DNA from: a virus
DNA: 64,000 nucleotides
IMG/VR virus record: IMGVR_UViG_3300020437_000003
Span: 62,001 to 126,000 of that record
Direction: 5' to 3' (one strand)
Position numbers and translations under genes: made by a program. Position 1 is the first letter of the stretch. Every line of letters begins with the position of its first letter. Below the pieces are notes generated by a model. That model did no database searches. It was not told the origin of the DNA and saw only the letters and a list, made by a program, of their open reading frames with translations. Positions 32,443 to 41,585 of the stretch are shown piece after piece.

Positions 32443-35400
32443 ATGAGTAGAATTGATGAATTAATCAAAGAATTAAAAGATAATGGTGCAACGTCTGACC
32501 TTTTAACAGCAAAAGTTCTCGAAGAAAATAAAAGCACCTTAGACAATATAGGCTTGATATTCGATGATGGAAAAATAACATCCAACAAGGTCAGCAAAGC
32601 AAAAAATGCCCTCGCTGAAGCAGAGAGAATATTGGCTGAAAACAATCTCTTAGGTTCACCTAATGATGATGGTTACACACCCAGCGGCACTACTTTCACT
32701 GTAAAATTACCAGATCGTAACGCTTTTCAACCGCCCGGCCTAGCACCTAATTTTGATGCCACTGTATTTTCAGATACGGCAGGAACATTAGTTTCAAGAC
32801 TAACAGAAGCAGAAAATAAATTAAAAGAAATAGATATAATTTTAAATGGCCCACCCGATTTTATAAGTTTAAACGCACAGAAATCTAAAATTGAACAAGC
32901 CATCGCTGCCCTTAATACCCCCGGTGGTGATCCTGATGCCAAAATTGAGCCTCTTAAAAAAGCCCTCGACCAACTCTACTTAGCAATCGGTGCTTTTCTA
33001 AATTTAAGAAATCAAATATCCCCGTTAGTCGAAGTGCTAGCCTTAATTCAAGCAGCAATTCAAGCCGAAGCTGCCTCAATTGAAGAAGAAGCAAATCTAG
33101 CTGGCATCCAAGCAAAAGGCGAATTTGTTGGCCCACTTCTTGCTAGCAGATTAGAAGATCAACTCGCAGAGCTAAATGAAAGAAGAGCGGCCCTTATAAG
33201 GATCCAAAGAGAATTAATTAATACTTTAGGTTTAGATCCTGAACTTCGCACCACTTTCAAAGAACAGTGTTTTCTTCAAAGATATGCATTCGATTTAATG
33301 AAAATTAGACAAGATGATGAGGCTAATGGTGTATTTACCAATCTTTTACCTTATGAAGAAGGGCCTGAATCTGGTAGAAATAGACCCCTAGCAATTTCAG
33401 GGATACCCTTCGGTTTTATGAACACAATGACAATGCCAAAATCAACCGCAGCCTTGTTTGATTTACCAACAAGCATTTTGTCACAGCTTCAGCCAAAAAT
33501 AAGTCTTTTCAAAGTATATACAGATCCAGAAAACGATAAAGAATATGAAGTGGAAATTGATTTTCCATCATCAATTGAATTTTTGAACAGTGAAGGCTCA
33601 AAAATAACTGCTGAAAATGCTCTAAGAAACCAATCAAGAAGAGGGTACGGAGTAGGAATAAAAAACTTTGGTTTTAGTTATGAGGGTTCTGACCCGTTTA
33701 GTGTCAAAAAGAGTATATCTGCTGATTTGTCAATATTTGCATCTTCCTTTGAAGAAATTTTACAAGAAAGACGAACTAAAAACGGTAAAGTTTATTCATA
33801 TGCTGATTTAGCCCTTAAAACTGGTTCCAGTAAGATGAAAAAATATACTTCTGTTAATCCACAAAGTAAAATAAACACAGACGCTGTGATAGATAATCTT
33901 GATAAACTAAAATTTAGACTAAAAGCCATTGTTGGTTATGAAATGCCAACCAATTTAATTATTGGAGGCACCGGTGGCTTGACTCGTAAGGAAATTAGTG
34001 ATGCAATTTATAACAGTTTTGTAACTCTGAACCTGACACCAACAACTCATGAATTTAAATTTGATGACTCTGGCCGTGTTAATTTTAAAATTAATTATTT
34101 AGCTTACGTGGATGATTATTTTGATATTTCATACTTCAATATTTTCTCTGACCCAAGAGTGACTTCGGGTATATTTAAAAGAAAGGTATTGAGAAAGTAC
34201 TATGAACAGGAGTGCTTGTTTGAAAAAATTAAAGACTTAAAAGATCAAGAGGATAAACTTACACCCGAAAATCAACGTGCTTCTTTGAGACGCATACTTG
34301 AAAAATTATTGATAAAGGAGAAAATACAACTAATCAACGTTAATTATAGCGAGTTAGGAAACTTTGTCCTTAATCCACTTGTTGATCTCAACTCAATTGT
34401 TAGTATTGCAGCGTCTCCAGTAGAGACACCATCGACTCCTACACCCGATACACCTAAAGCAGCATCGACTAACTCTCCTCCTGAATCAGAAGCCTCCGGC
34501 GGCTCTCTTCTTGATTCTATTAAAGATGTTGTCACATCGGCCGCAAGAGCAGTTGCTGACGCCACCCTTGGGGAACGTAATGAAGATCTCGTTGGATTAG
34601 AAGGTAGAGGCCGCGGCCCTGTTTCATCCAGTGGCCCAGCAGTTTCACCAAGTGCTGGAATAAATTCTAATGTTGACGAACAAATTGCATACTTTTATTT
34701 GTATGATTTAGTTGAAGTTGTTATGGACAACATAGAAGAATCACTATCTGAGTCTGGTTACGCAAAAGTATTGGATCAAATAGATAATGTTCCTTTGGAA
34801 TTTCTCAACGCTGAAAGAAAAATACTGAAATCTATGAGAGAAAATTTTAAAAGATATCGCGTTGTGTTAGGGCCTGTAGAACTTCGTGATCCTGCATTTC
34901 CGGGTGCTTATAATAATGGCTCATTGGCTGATATTCCAATATCGGTATCTTACTTTGTTGAATGGATGACTGAAAAAGTAGTAGCCCGTGATAGACTAGA
35001 ATATAATATCAATTCTTTTGTTTCTGATATTGTAAAGAATTATGTTAGAAGTTTTTTGAACTCTGAAGATTGTTTTAATGGAGAAGTAAAACAAAGAATA
35101 TCAACATTTTCGACAGCCGTTACATCTTATCGCCCTCCGGGTGCAGAAAATGACGAAATAAGCGAGAAAATTCTTGATCAAATAAAGAAGACCGGGGAAC
35201 TAGATGCAAGATTAAAATTGTTTTATCAAGGGACAGTAACCGTCTTTTCTGACTCTCTTTTAAATACAATGGGAGTTCGTAACGACAGTCGCTCTAAACG
35301 TGACATAAGTAGGGAGACTAATTATCAAATATATTATGCTGGTCGTTCCCAGCCTCATGATGCAAAAGTTGGTGATTACGCTATGGATAAAGAAAACGGT

Positions 35401-35928
35401 ATATTCCACTATGTTTTAGGAAAAGATTCTGGTATTATAAAAAATATTGATTTGACTAGAACAGATGCTCAAGGTTTAAAGGAGTTAAGGTTTGAACAAG
35501 AGGGTTTTGATGGATTGCAACAATTAAGAGAAGTGTATAATGCATCTGTCACTACATTTGCATTTCCATCTGCATATCCGGGCACTTATATTTTTATAGA
35601 CCCTAGAGGTTTTGCGCCCGATACAAACCAAGCTACAGCCACATTCAATAAATATGATCTTTCTAAGTATGGAATCGGTGGCTACTTTATGATTACTCGC
35701 GCTGAAACAGATTTCAGCGAAGGTTTAGCAGAAACAAAACTATCTGCTGTCTGGGTTCATCAGATTGATGGTGATGACACAGATTCTAATATGCGCGGTA
35801 AAATAGAAAATAATAGCTCTAGAAGTAAAAAGTGTAAGTCTAAAAGATCAATAAACAAAGGCTCATCTAAGGCCGCGCCTACTGGTGAAACAGCAGCATC
35901 GCCCAAAGATGAAGTTGGTGTACCGTAA
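32443..35928 (+). CDS. Very large baseplate protein, C-terminus hub-like
   Basis: At 1161 residues this is the longest baseplate gene seen. Residues 1-270 are helical and charged, with repeated coiled-coil segments. The middle, about 300-620, is mixed alpha/beta with TTHEFKFDDSGRVNFKIN. A Ser/Pro-rich low-complexity linker covers about 655-740. The end (YPGTYIFIDPRGF, then YGIGGYFMITRAETDF and AVWVHQIDG) resembles the closing strands of hub or late-control proteins, followed by a basic Ser-rich tail. I take it as a baseplate or hub structural protein; a specific T4 counterpart is not identifiable. Confidence 0.55.
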   Translation: MSRIDELIKELKDNGATSDLLTAKVLEENKSTLDNIGLIFDDGKITSNKVSKAKNALAEAERILAENNLLGSPNDDGYTPSGTTFTVKLPDRNAFQPPGLAPNFDATVFSDTAGTLVSRLTEAENKLKEIDIILNGPPDFISLNAQKSKIEQAIAALNTPGGDPDAKIEPLKKALDQLYLAIGAFLNLRNQISPLVEVLALIQAAIQAEAASIEEEANLAGIQAKGEFVGPLLASRLEDQLAELNERRAALIRIQRELINTLGLDPELRTTFKEQCFLQRYAFDLMKIRQDDEANGVFTNLLPYEEGPESGRNRPLAISGIPFGFMNTMTMPKSTAALFDLPTSILSQLQPKISLFKVYTDPENDKEYEVEIDFPSSIEFLNSEGSKITAENALRNQSRRGYGVGIKNFGFSYEGSDPFSVKKSISADLSIFASSFEEILQERRTKNGKVYSYADLALKTGSSKMKKYTSVNPQSKINTDAVIDNLDKLKFRLKAIVGYEMPTNLIIGGTGGLTRKEISDAIYNSFVTLNLTPTTHEFKFDDSGRVNFKINYLAYVDDYFDISYFNIFSDPRVTSGIFKRKVLRKYYEQECLFEKIKDLKDQEDKLTPENQRASLRRILEKLLIKEKIQLINVNYSELGNFVLNPLVDLNSIVSIAASPVETPSTPTPDTPKAASTNSPPESEASGGSLLDSIKDVVTSAARAVADATLGERNEDLVGLEGRGRGPVSSSGPAVSPSAGINSNVDEQIAYFYLYDLVEVVMDNIEESLSESGYAKVLDQIDNVPLEFLNAERKILKSMRENFKRYRVVLGPVELRDPAFPGAYNNGSLADIPISVSYFVEWMTEKVVARDRLEYNINSFVSDIVKNYVRSFLNSEDCFNGEVKQRISTFSTAVTSYRPPGAENDEISEKILDQIKKTGELDARLKLFYQGTVTVFSDSLLNTMGVRNDSRSKRDISRETNYQIYYAGRSQPHDAKVGDYAMDKENGIFHYVLGKDSGIIKNIDLTRTDAQGLKELRFEQEGFDGLQQLREVYNASVTTFAFPSAYPGTYIFIDPRGFAPDTNQATATFNKYDLSKYGIGGYFMITRAETDFSEGLAETKLSAVWVHQIDGDDTDSNMRGKIENNSSRSKKCKSKRSINKGSSKAAPTGETAASPKDEVGVP

Positions 35929-35946
35929 CAGTGAGGAATTATTAAT

Positions 35947-37224
35947 ATGTCATTCTTTTTTAAAAGCAGCAATGAAGAAGGCGCTAAAGATTTATATCAA
36001 AAAAGTCAAATTTACAATTTAGAAATTAGCGAAGACGAGTACAATAACCTGATTGATTTCGAGGTCGCAGAAAAATACCTGTACGGCCGTGTTAATTACT
36101 CATATGTTCCAATAGTCTATAATTCAAACGCCGTACCACTGGCTGGACTAAATAATACTAATACTAATAACAACAATTTTGTTGCTGCACCTTATGTTGT
36201 CAAAGCGTTCAATGATTTAAATAATAAATTTTTAACCAAGACATTATCGGGAGAACTCAATACAAATGATCAATTTCTTGGTGTGCTGGAAGTTAAAAAA
36301 GCATATATCGATCCACGTGTGGTATACGATGCACATTTGACAAATATATTAAGCTTTTTGACCAATGCTATGTCCGAGAGAAGTCGAAAATTTTCCAACA
36401 TTCAAGAATTCATCCCCTTTTTCAATGATTCACTGCAGGCGATTTCTAAAGAAATACCAATTACCCTATCAGGATTTATAAAAAGTCGATTTTGCCCAGT
36501 TCATGTCAGTGGATTAGTAATTGAAATTGCAGATATTGATTATGCTAACGACGAAGAAAAAATTAGAAGTTTTAAGCAAAGCCCCAACTGGAAATTTTAC
36601 CTAAATACTTGTAGATCATATGGTTTCCTTGTTGATTCTTCTAATCCATTTAGACTAATTGCAAACATTGGATCTGATGAAATGATTGAATATGCAAAAA
36701 ATGAACAAACGTGTGGCTTTAACAATACGGTCTCACTCTTATCAAACAATTATACCCCAGCATATCTCAACTATCTTGAGTTTTATAAAAGATTTATTTA
36801 TGATGCCTACAACCTGATGAAATTAGAGAGGTATCTAGAGAGAGAAATGTGCGCTGATGGCACAACCATCACAAAAGAAATTGAAACCCTAAATTATAGT
36901 TTTAACGACTTTAAAAAAATCGTAAGCGACACTTATTGTTTAGAGAGCTATATTCAACTTAGGATCAATGAAGAGAACGCAGGCTTAGAGGATTATGAAA
37001 TACTTAAATTAACAAAAGATACAATATCGCTCTCTGAGGTGAGAGGTGTGAATTTTGCCCTTAATCGTTTTGAAAAGATAGTGGGCCAAACATATAATTA
37101 CAGTGGTTCCTTGACAGACTTATTTAATCGTGTTAAAATTAAAAACGAAGGTCTAGAGGAAACTTCAAGCGAAACTTTTGCTAGCGAAACTTCTACAACT
37201 AGTACTAATACATCGGGTTATTAA
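35947..37224 (+). CDS. Virion-region protein of unknown function
   Basis: A 425-residue protein behind GAGGAA, last gene of the tail block. The N-terminal 60 residues are acidic and aromatic, followed by an Asn/Thr run (NNTNTNNNN) near residue 75. The middle is helical with scattered Cys, and the end is a Ser/Thr-rich tail with repeated SETxxSET. Its stop overlaps by one base the start of the family A polymerase domain, so structural and replication genes are joined without a gap. No enzyme motif is seen; it may be a baseplate component. Confidence 0.55.
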   Translation: MSFFFKSSNEEGAKDLYQKSQIYNLEISEDEYNNLIDFEVAEKYLYGRVNYSYVPIVYNSNAVPLAGLNNTNTNNNNFVAAPYVVKAFNDLNNKFLTKTLSGELNTNDQFLGVLEVKKAYIDPRVVYDAHLTNILSFLTNAMSERSRKFSNIQEFIPFFNDSLQAISKEIPITLSGFIKSRFCPVHVSGLVIEIADIDYANDEEKIRSFKQSPNWKFYLNTCRSYGFLVDSSNPFRLIANIGSDEMIEYAKNEQTCGFNNTVSLLSNNYTPAYLNYLEFYKRFIYDAYNLMKLERYLEREMCADGTTITKEIETLNYSFNDFKKIVSDTYCLESYIQLRINEENAGLEDYEILKLTKDTISLSEVRGVNFALNRFEKIVGQTYNYSGSLTDLFNRVKIKNEGLEETSSETFASETSTTSTNTSGY

Positions 37225-38417
37225 TGTATTTTCAAACACTTGACGACAAGTCTGAATGTGTCGGCATATACAAAGATGGAAAACTACACTTTGATAATTT
37301 TCCTACAGACTTAAAAAGAACTTGGAGATACTCAGGTTCTATCAAAGATGATGACATTGAGTATGCGTGGCTTTATTGTCAAGGGAGAACACTAAGAGAT
37401 GTATGTCCACCAGAATTTGAGAAAGAACTAAACTCAAGTATGAAAAAGATGGAGGCATTCTTTAAATCATTTCAGATAGCAAAGTTAGACATGACACAAC
37501 ATTGTATATTTGACTTAATACCTGAAGATTCATTGGCAAGTTTTTGTGAAATAAAAAACAAGATAACTGAATATGTTTTCGCAATGAATGATAAGCCTGA
37601 AAACTACGATTTTTTGAATGATGCTCACAAATTGATTTACAATATTGGGGAACAAGAACTTAATATTGACACTTTAGACTGCAAGAGCTTGTTTACTACA
37701 ACCAACAACAGGCTTGGTTTGCAAAAGATTTTAAAAGGATCCAAATATATTGATTATAACTTGTTTGGCACTGCCACAGGCCGCCTTACCACTTACCCTA
37801 GGTCTTTCCCCATACTAACGATGAAAAAGGATTTTAGGCGTATTATAAAGCCACATAACGACTGGTTCCTATCCTTGGATTATAATGGTGCAGAAGTTAG
37901 AACTGTTCTATCGCTTCTTGGACAACCACAGCCGTCCGAAGATATTCACGCTTGGAATATGGCTAATATTTTTAGCTCGTCTGAGGTATCAATTAGTAGA
38001 GACGATGCAAAGGTGATGTTTTTTGGCTGGCTGTACAACCCAGAATCTGAGGTAATTCAGTCTGAGCTATATGATAGAAACTCTATAATTGATCAATACT
38101 ATGCTAACGGCAGTGTTAAAACGATATTTGGTAGAGAAATAGAGATTGACAGAAGAAGGGCGCTAAGTTATATTGTTCAAAGCACAACGTCTGATTTGGT
38201 GCTGGAGCGTGCTGTGGCAATATCAAAAATGCTAGACGACAAAAAGAGTTTTGTATCACACATTATTCACGATGAGATTGTGATTGATTTAGCGGATGAG
38301 GACAAAAATATTGTCCCTGATATTAAGGCTGTATTTGCGAGTAATAAGCTTGACACATTTAAAGTTAACTTAAGCGCCGGAAAGAACTTTTATGATCTTG
38401 AGGAGCTTAAGTTATGA
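37224..38417 (+). CDS. Minimal family A DNA polymerase domain
   Basis: A 397-residue protein with the Pol I palm and fingers signatures. ATGRLTT (184-190) precedes motif A DYNGAEVR with Asp219. Motif B RDDAKVMFFGWLY keeps the O-helix residues Arg259, Lys263, Phe267 and Tyr271 at four-residue spacing. YIVQSTTSDL (317-326) and motif C HDE (349-351) follow. No 3'-5' exonuclease is present, and the part between motifs B and C is much shorter than in E. coli Pol I. All key catalytic residues remain, so activity is plausible. A complete family C polymerase lies 12 kb downstream. It overlaps both neighbours by 1 to 4 bases. Confidence 0.85.
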   Translation: MYFQTLDDKSECVGIYKDGKLHFDNFPTDLKRTWRYSGSIKDDDIEYAWLYCQGRTLRDVCPPEFEKELNSSMKKMEAFFKSFQIAKLDMTQHCIFDLIPEDSLASFCEIKNKITEYVFAMNDKPENYDFLNDAHKLIYNIGEQELNIDTLDCKSLFTTTNNRLGLQKILKGSKYIDYNLFGTATGRLTTYPRSFPILTMKKDFRRIIKPHNDWFLSLDYNGAEVRTVLSLLGQPQPSEDIHAWNMANIFSSSEVSISRDDAKVMFFGWLYNPESEVIQSELYDRNSIIDQYYANGSVKTIFGREIEIDRRRALSYIVQSTTSDLVLERAVAISKMLDDKKSFVSHIIHDEIVIDLADEDKNIVPDIKAVFASNKLDTFKVNLSAGKNFYDLEELKL

Positions 38418-39280
38418 TTTCAATTGTTGGAATTGGCAATGCCGCATCAGCCATTGCTACGAAATTTCAAAGCATCCCCCAGTATGATGTTTATTTGTTA
38501 AACGACAAGATTAAAAAAAATACCAAGCAAAAATATAAATTAAAATCATATGAAAAACCAGAAGATTATGAGAAGAACATACCAGATTTAACTAAATTTT
38601 TTAGTAATTGTCACGATCGTGTGCAAGTCTTTGTTACCGGTGCGTCTTTAAGTTCTATTTACAGTCTTGGGATTCTTGAGCAGATTAAAGAAAAAGATAT
38701 TGATGTCTTTTATATTAAACCTGATACCGAATTGTTAACCGGTATACCGCGTTTAGTTGAGAATATGGTATTCGGTGTTCTACAAGAATACGCCCGCTCA
38801 GGTATGTTACGTAGTTTTACAATTTTCTCTAACGAGAGCATTGAAAAAATTCACTCCTCTATCAACTTAAAAACATACTATGATACGCTAAATGATACGA
38901 TCTATTCTTCTGTTCATTATTTAAATTATTTTGAGCACACTGAGCCGCATATTGGGAACATGTCGAAGCCAAGCGAGATCAGTCGAATCCGCACAGTAGG
39001 AATGCTCGATATGAAAAAACTTTCTGAAATGTGGCTTTACGACCTTGACATGGAGCGAGAATTGTGCTATTATATGTGTATAAATTCTGACCGACTTGAG
39101 GGGGAAGTGGGTCTACATAAAAAGCTTGTGGATATCTTGAAAAGTAAGCCAAGGAATGCTTTTCGCAAGATTTCATATTCAATTTATGAAACAGAATTAC
39201 CAGACTTTGGGTTTGTCGTGGCCCATACAAATGCGACACAATCAAACAAAAATACTCTTGACAAGCTAGAGCAAGAGTGA
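38414..39280 (+). CDS. Possible divergent FtsZ/tubulin-superfamily protein
   Basis: A 288-residue protein overlapping the polymerase gene by 4 bases. It starts with a strand and glycine loop, ISIVGIGNAASAIATKF. Then VFVTGASLSSIYSLGILEQI is followed by DVFYIKPDTELLTGIPRLVE and FTIFSNESIEKI. This order matches FtsZ: the GGGTGTG loop, an AEIARELG helix, AVVTKPF-F-EG, a helix, then IVIPND-L. The glycine loop is degenerate (TGASLSS), so GTP binding is doubtful. Phage tubulins are known to form filaments that position DNA. A plain Rossmann-like fold is the alternative. The gene lies in the replication block beside SSB. Confidence 0.45.
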   Translation: MISIVGIGNAASAIATKFQSIPQYDVYLLNDKIKKNTKQKYKLKSYEKPEDYEKNIPDLTKFFSNCHDRVQVFVTGASLSSIYSLGILEQIKEKDIDVFYIKPDTELLTGIPRLVENMVFGVLQEYARSGMLRSFTIFSNESIEKIHSSINLKTYYDTLNDTIYSSVHYLNYFEHTEPHIGNMSKPSEISRIRTVGMLDMKKLSEMWLYDLDMERELCYYMCINSDRLEGEVGLHKKLVDILKSKPRNAFRKISYSIYETELPDFGFVVAHTNATQSNKNTLDKLEQE

Positions 39281-39286
39281 TACATT
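39258..39286 (+). promoter_or_regulatory. Sigma70-type promoter of the gp32-like gene
   Basis: TTGACA (39258-39263), a 17-base spacer and TACATT (39281-39286) lie inside the end of the upstream gene, 51 bases before the SSB start. Confidence 0.6.
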
Positions 39287-39288
39287 AG

Positions 39289-39309
39289 ATTCTGTGGAAC
39301 GCACAGAAT
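39289..39309 (+). promoter_or_regulatory. Perfect hairpin in the SSB leader
   Basis: ATTCTGTG and CACAGAAT form an 8-base-pair stem around GAACG, 29 bases before the ATG. T4 gp32 controls its own translation through a structured leader, so this could be a similar element. An operator overlapping the transcription start is the alternative. Confidence 0.45.
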
Positions 39310-39337
39310 ACTTTAACAAACAATAGGAGAAAAACTA

Positions 39338-40111
39338 ATGTCAATCAATATGGAACTAATGCGAAAGAAACTTGCCACATTGCGTGGTGAAGGGCAACGA
39401 GACGGCGATTCGCTGTTTTTTAAACCAGATGAGGGAGATACTGATATTCGTATCGTGCCAACAAGTGATGGTGATCCTCTAAAGGAGATGTTCTTTCATT
39501 ATAATGTAGGCGAGCACAAGGGTGGTATTTTGTGTCCGAAGCGTAACTTTGGAGAACGCTGCCCTGTGTGTGATTTTGCCTCTGCAGTATGGAGGGATGG
39601 CACAGAAAATAATGATGAGGAAGCTAAGAAGCTTGCAAAGTCACTATTTGTTCGCGGCCGCTACTTCTCGCCAGTTGTTGTTCGAGGACGCGAGAGTGAA
39701 GGTATCAAGGTTTATGGTTATGGTAAGAAGGCTTACGAACTTCTCCTTGGCTACATTCTTGATCCAGAATACGGAGATATCACCGATATTGGAGAAGGCA
39801 CAGACATTACACTCACCTATACCAAGCCAACAGCCCCCGGAGCTTATCCGCAGACTAGCATGAAAATGCGGCGTAACACATCTTCACTTTTAGAAGATAC
39901 AGAAGCGATCCCTGCCCTCCTCGATCGTATGCCGGATTTTTCTTCGCTCTTCGAGCGCAAAACCCCCGAAGAAATCGACGCGATTCTCGATGAACAATTA
40001 GTAAACCCATCATCTGCAGAATCTCTGTCCAGTGAGACTACAGCGTATGGAAAAGGTAGCTCCACTAGTGATGTCGATCGAGCGTTTGATGAACTTATGA
40101 GCAATAAGTAA
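39338..40111 (+). CDS. Single-stranded DNA-binding protein (gp32-like)
   Basis: A 257-residue protein that coats single-stranded DNA during replication and recombination. HYNVGEHKGGILCPKR with FGERCPVCDF (Cys66, Cys75, Cys78 and His60 or His54) matches the zinc-binding His-Cys3 set of T4 gp32. The N-terminus (MELMRKKLATLRGE) resembles the gp32 basic domain for cooperativity. The C-terminus is acidic and Ser-rich, ending DRAFDELMSNK, like the gp32 tail that binds partner proteins. A sigma70 promoter (39258-39286) and a perfect hairpin lie upstream, and UvsX follows. Confidence 0.88.
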   Translation: MSINMELMRKKLATLRGEGQRDGDSLFFKPDEGDTDIRIVPTSDGDPLKEMFFHYNVGEHKGGILCPKRNFGERCPVCDFASAVWRDGTENNDEEAKKLAKSLFVRGRYFSPVVVRGRESEGIKVYGYGKKAYELLLGYILDPEYGDITDIGEGTDITLTYTKPTAPGAYPQTSMKMRRNTSSLLEDTEAIPALLDRMPDFSSLFERKTPEEIDAILDEQLVNPSSAESLSSETTAYGKGSSTSDVDRAFDELMSNK

Positions 40112-40137
40112 ATAGTCTAGTGTGTGGGAAACCGCTG

Positions 40138-40157
40138 GCAGACCGGTCAAAGTCTGC
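40138..40157 (+). promoter_or_regulatory. Weak hairpin in the UvsX leader
   Basis: GCAGAC and GTCTGC pair around an 8-base loop, 25 bases before the UvsX start. A T-rich stretch TGCTTTATTT follows, so it might be a weak terminator or attenuator. Confidence 0.3.
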
Positions 40158-40181
40158 TGCTTTATTTCAAAAGGAGTTAGA

Positions 40182-41324
40182 ATGGCAAAAGCCACAAAAG
40201 CAGGTCGTGTAGATATGCAAGATTTGATGAAGATTGTTAATAAAAAAGCAGGACAGAATGTAGCACACAATCTGACGGGTGATAACCCAACTGCTGTAAA
40301 AGAGTGGATTCCAACTGGTTCACGATGGCTTGATTCTATCATTGCCAAAGGGCAAGTAGCTGGTATTCCAGTTGGCAAGATTACCGAGATTGCAGGATTG
40401 GAAGCAACTGGTAAGTCTTATATGGCAACGCAGATTGCTGCAAATGCCCAGAAAGCGGGCAAGATGGTCGTTTATTTTGATTCTGAGTCTGCTATCGATC
40501 CAATGTTTTTGGAGCGAGCAGGCTGCGATTTAGATCGCCTTATGTATGTGCAAGCTTCCTCCGTAGAGTTTGTGCTTGAGACTATCGAAGAACTATTGGG
40601 TGCAACCGACGAACAACTAGTGTTCATTTGGGATTCGTTGGCATTCACACCATCAATTTCAGATGTTGAGGGCGATTTCAATCCTCAATCATCAATGGCT
40701 GTCAAAGCCCGCATTCTCGCGAAGGGAATGTCAAAGCTTGTTATTCCGATTGCGGATAAACGAGCAACATTCATTGTCCTCAATCAGTTGAAGACAAATA
40801 TTCCACAGGGTCCGATGGCCCGACAAATAGCAATGACAACACCTTATATCACCCCCGGTGGTAAGGCGATGCACTATGCTTATTCACTTCGTATTTGGTT
40901 GACTGGCCGAAAAGCTAAGTCAGCATTTATTGAAGATGAACGAGGGTTCCGTATCGGCTCCGAAGTTAAGGTGAAGCTTGAGAAGTCTCGTTTCGGCACT
41001 CAAGGTCGCTCTTGTGCTTTCCGTATCATGTGGGGCACTGACGATGTTGGGATCCGAGATGAGGAGTCTTGGTTTGATGCAATCAAAGGTTCGGAACACC
41101 TAACTTCCGCAGGTGCGTGGTATACATTCGCCACTCCTGACGGATATACAAAAAAGTTTCAACCATCCAAGTGGACCAGTATCATTACTTCCGATCAGGA
41201 GTTTAGGAATCGTGTCCTCAAAGTAATGGATGAAGAGATCGTGCAGAAGTTCGATCAGCGGCAAGGGAACGCAAAAGAGTTTTACGAAGATCCAGAAGAT
41301 ATATCAGTTCCTGTAAAAGAGTAA
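40182..41324 (+). CDS. uvsX: UvsX/RecA-like recombinase
   Basis: A 380-residue strand-exchange ATPase. The ATG at 40182 follows AAAAGGAG. Walker A GLEATGKS occupies residues 72-79, FDSESAID near 99-106 matches the RecA E-S loop, Walker B is LVFIWD with Asp151, and TITPGGKAMHYA-type sequence (YITPGGKAMHYAYSLR) covers the L2 and Arg region. Length and the start of the core fit T4 UvsX. It follows the SSB gene after a 70-base leader with a weak hairpin, and a strong terminator (41344-41384) ends the unit. Confidence 0.92.
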   Translation: MAKATKAGRVDMQDLMKIVNKKAGQNVAHNLTGDNPTAVKEWIPTGSRWLDSIIAKGQVAGIPVGKITEIAGLEATGKSYMATQIAANAQKAGKMVVYFDSESAIDPMFLERAGCDLDRLMYVQASSVEFVLETIEELLGATDEQLVFIWDSLAFTPSISDVEGDFNPQSSMAVKARILAKGMSKLVIPIADKRATFIVLNQLKTNIPQGPMARQIAMTTPYITPGGKAMHYAYSLRIWLTGRKAKSAFIEDERGFRIGSEVKVKLEKSRFGTQGRSCAFRIMWGTDDVGIRDEESWFDAIKGSEHLTSAGAWYTFATPDGYTKKFQPSKWTSIITSDQEFRNRVLKVMDEEIVQKFDQRQGNAKEFYEDPEDISVPVKE

Positions 41325-41333
41325 AGAAAATAC

Positions 41334-41362
41334 TTGACTCTGGCCCTCCGATTGGTTATAAT
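41334..41362 (+). promoter_or_regulatory. Sigma70 promoter nested in a terminator hairpin
   Basis: TTGACT (41334-41339), a 17-base spacer and perfect TATAAT (41357-41362) drive the gene at 41385. The -10 box lies at the apex of the hairpin 41344-41377. Confidence 0.75.
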
Positions 41363-41384
41363 AAATCAGTCGGAGGGTTTTTTT
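41344..41384 (+). terminator. Terminator after uvsX enclosing a promoter
   Basis: A 14-base-pair stem (41344-41357 with 41364-41377, two G.U pairs) and hexaloop ATAATA is followed by seven T. Its right arm CGGAGGG is also the ribosome site of the next gene. Confidence 0.8.
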
Positions 41385-41585
41385 ATGAAGAAGACACACC
41401 ACCATATTTGTGGTGCTTGTGAAAAAGTGCCACTTGATTGGACACCGGATGAATTTCCTCAGCCCGGCGAAATAGCTGAGAGGATATTGTCAAAAAATCC
41501 TGAGTGGGCTAAATTGCACCATATGATTTCAATGGCTATTTCAATGCGAGATAAATTATGGAGAGAATATTATGACAACAGATAA
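41385..41585 (+). CDS. Small Cys/His-containing protein of unknown function
   Basis: A 66-residue protein whose start (ATG 41385) directly follows a seven-T run. Its ribosome site CGGAGGG is the right arm of the terminator hairpin at 41344. The product has HHHICGAC near the N-terminus, possibly half a metal site, then a helical charged C-terminus. It overlaps the 5' nuclease gene by 14 bases. I do not recognise it. As first gene of this transcript it may be expressed early. Confidence 0.6.
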   Translation: MKKTHHHICGACEKVPLDWTPDEFPQPGEIAERILSKNPEWAKLHHMISMAISMRDKLWREYYDNR

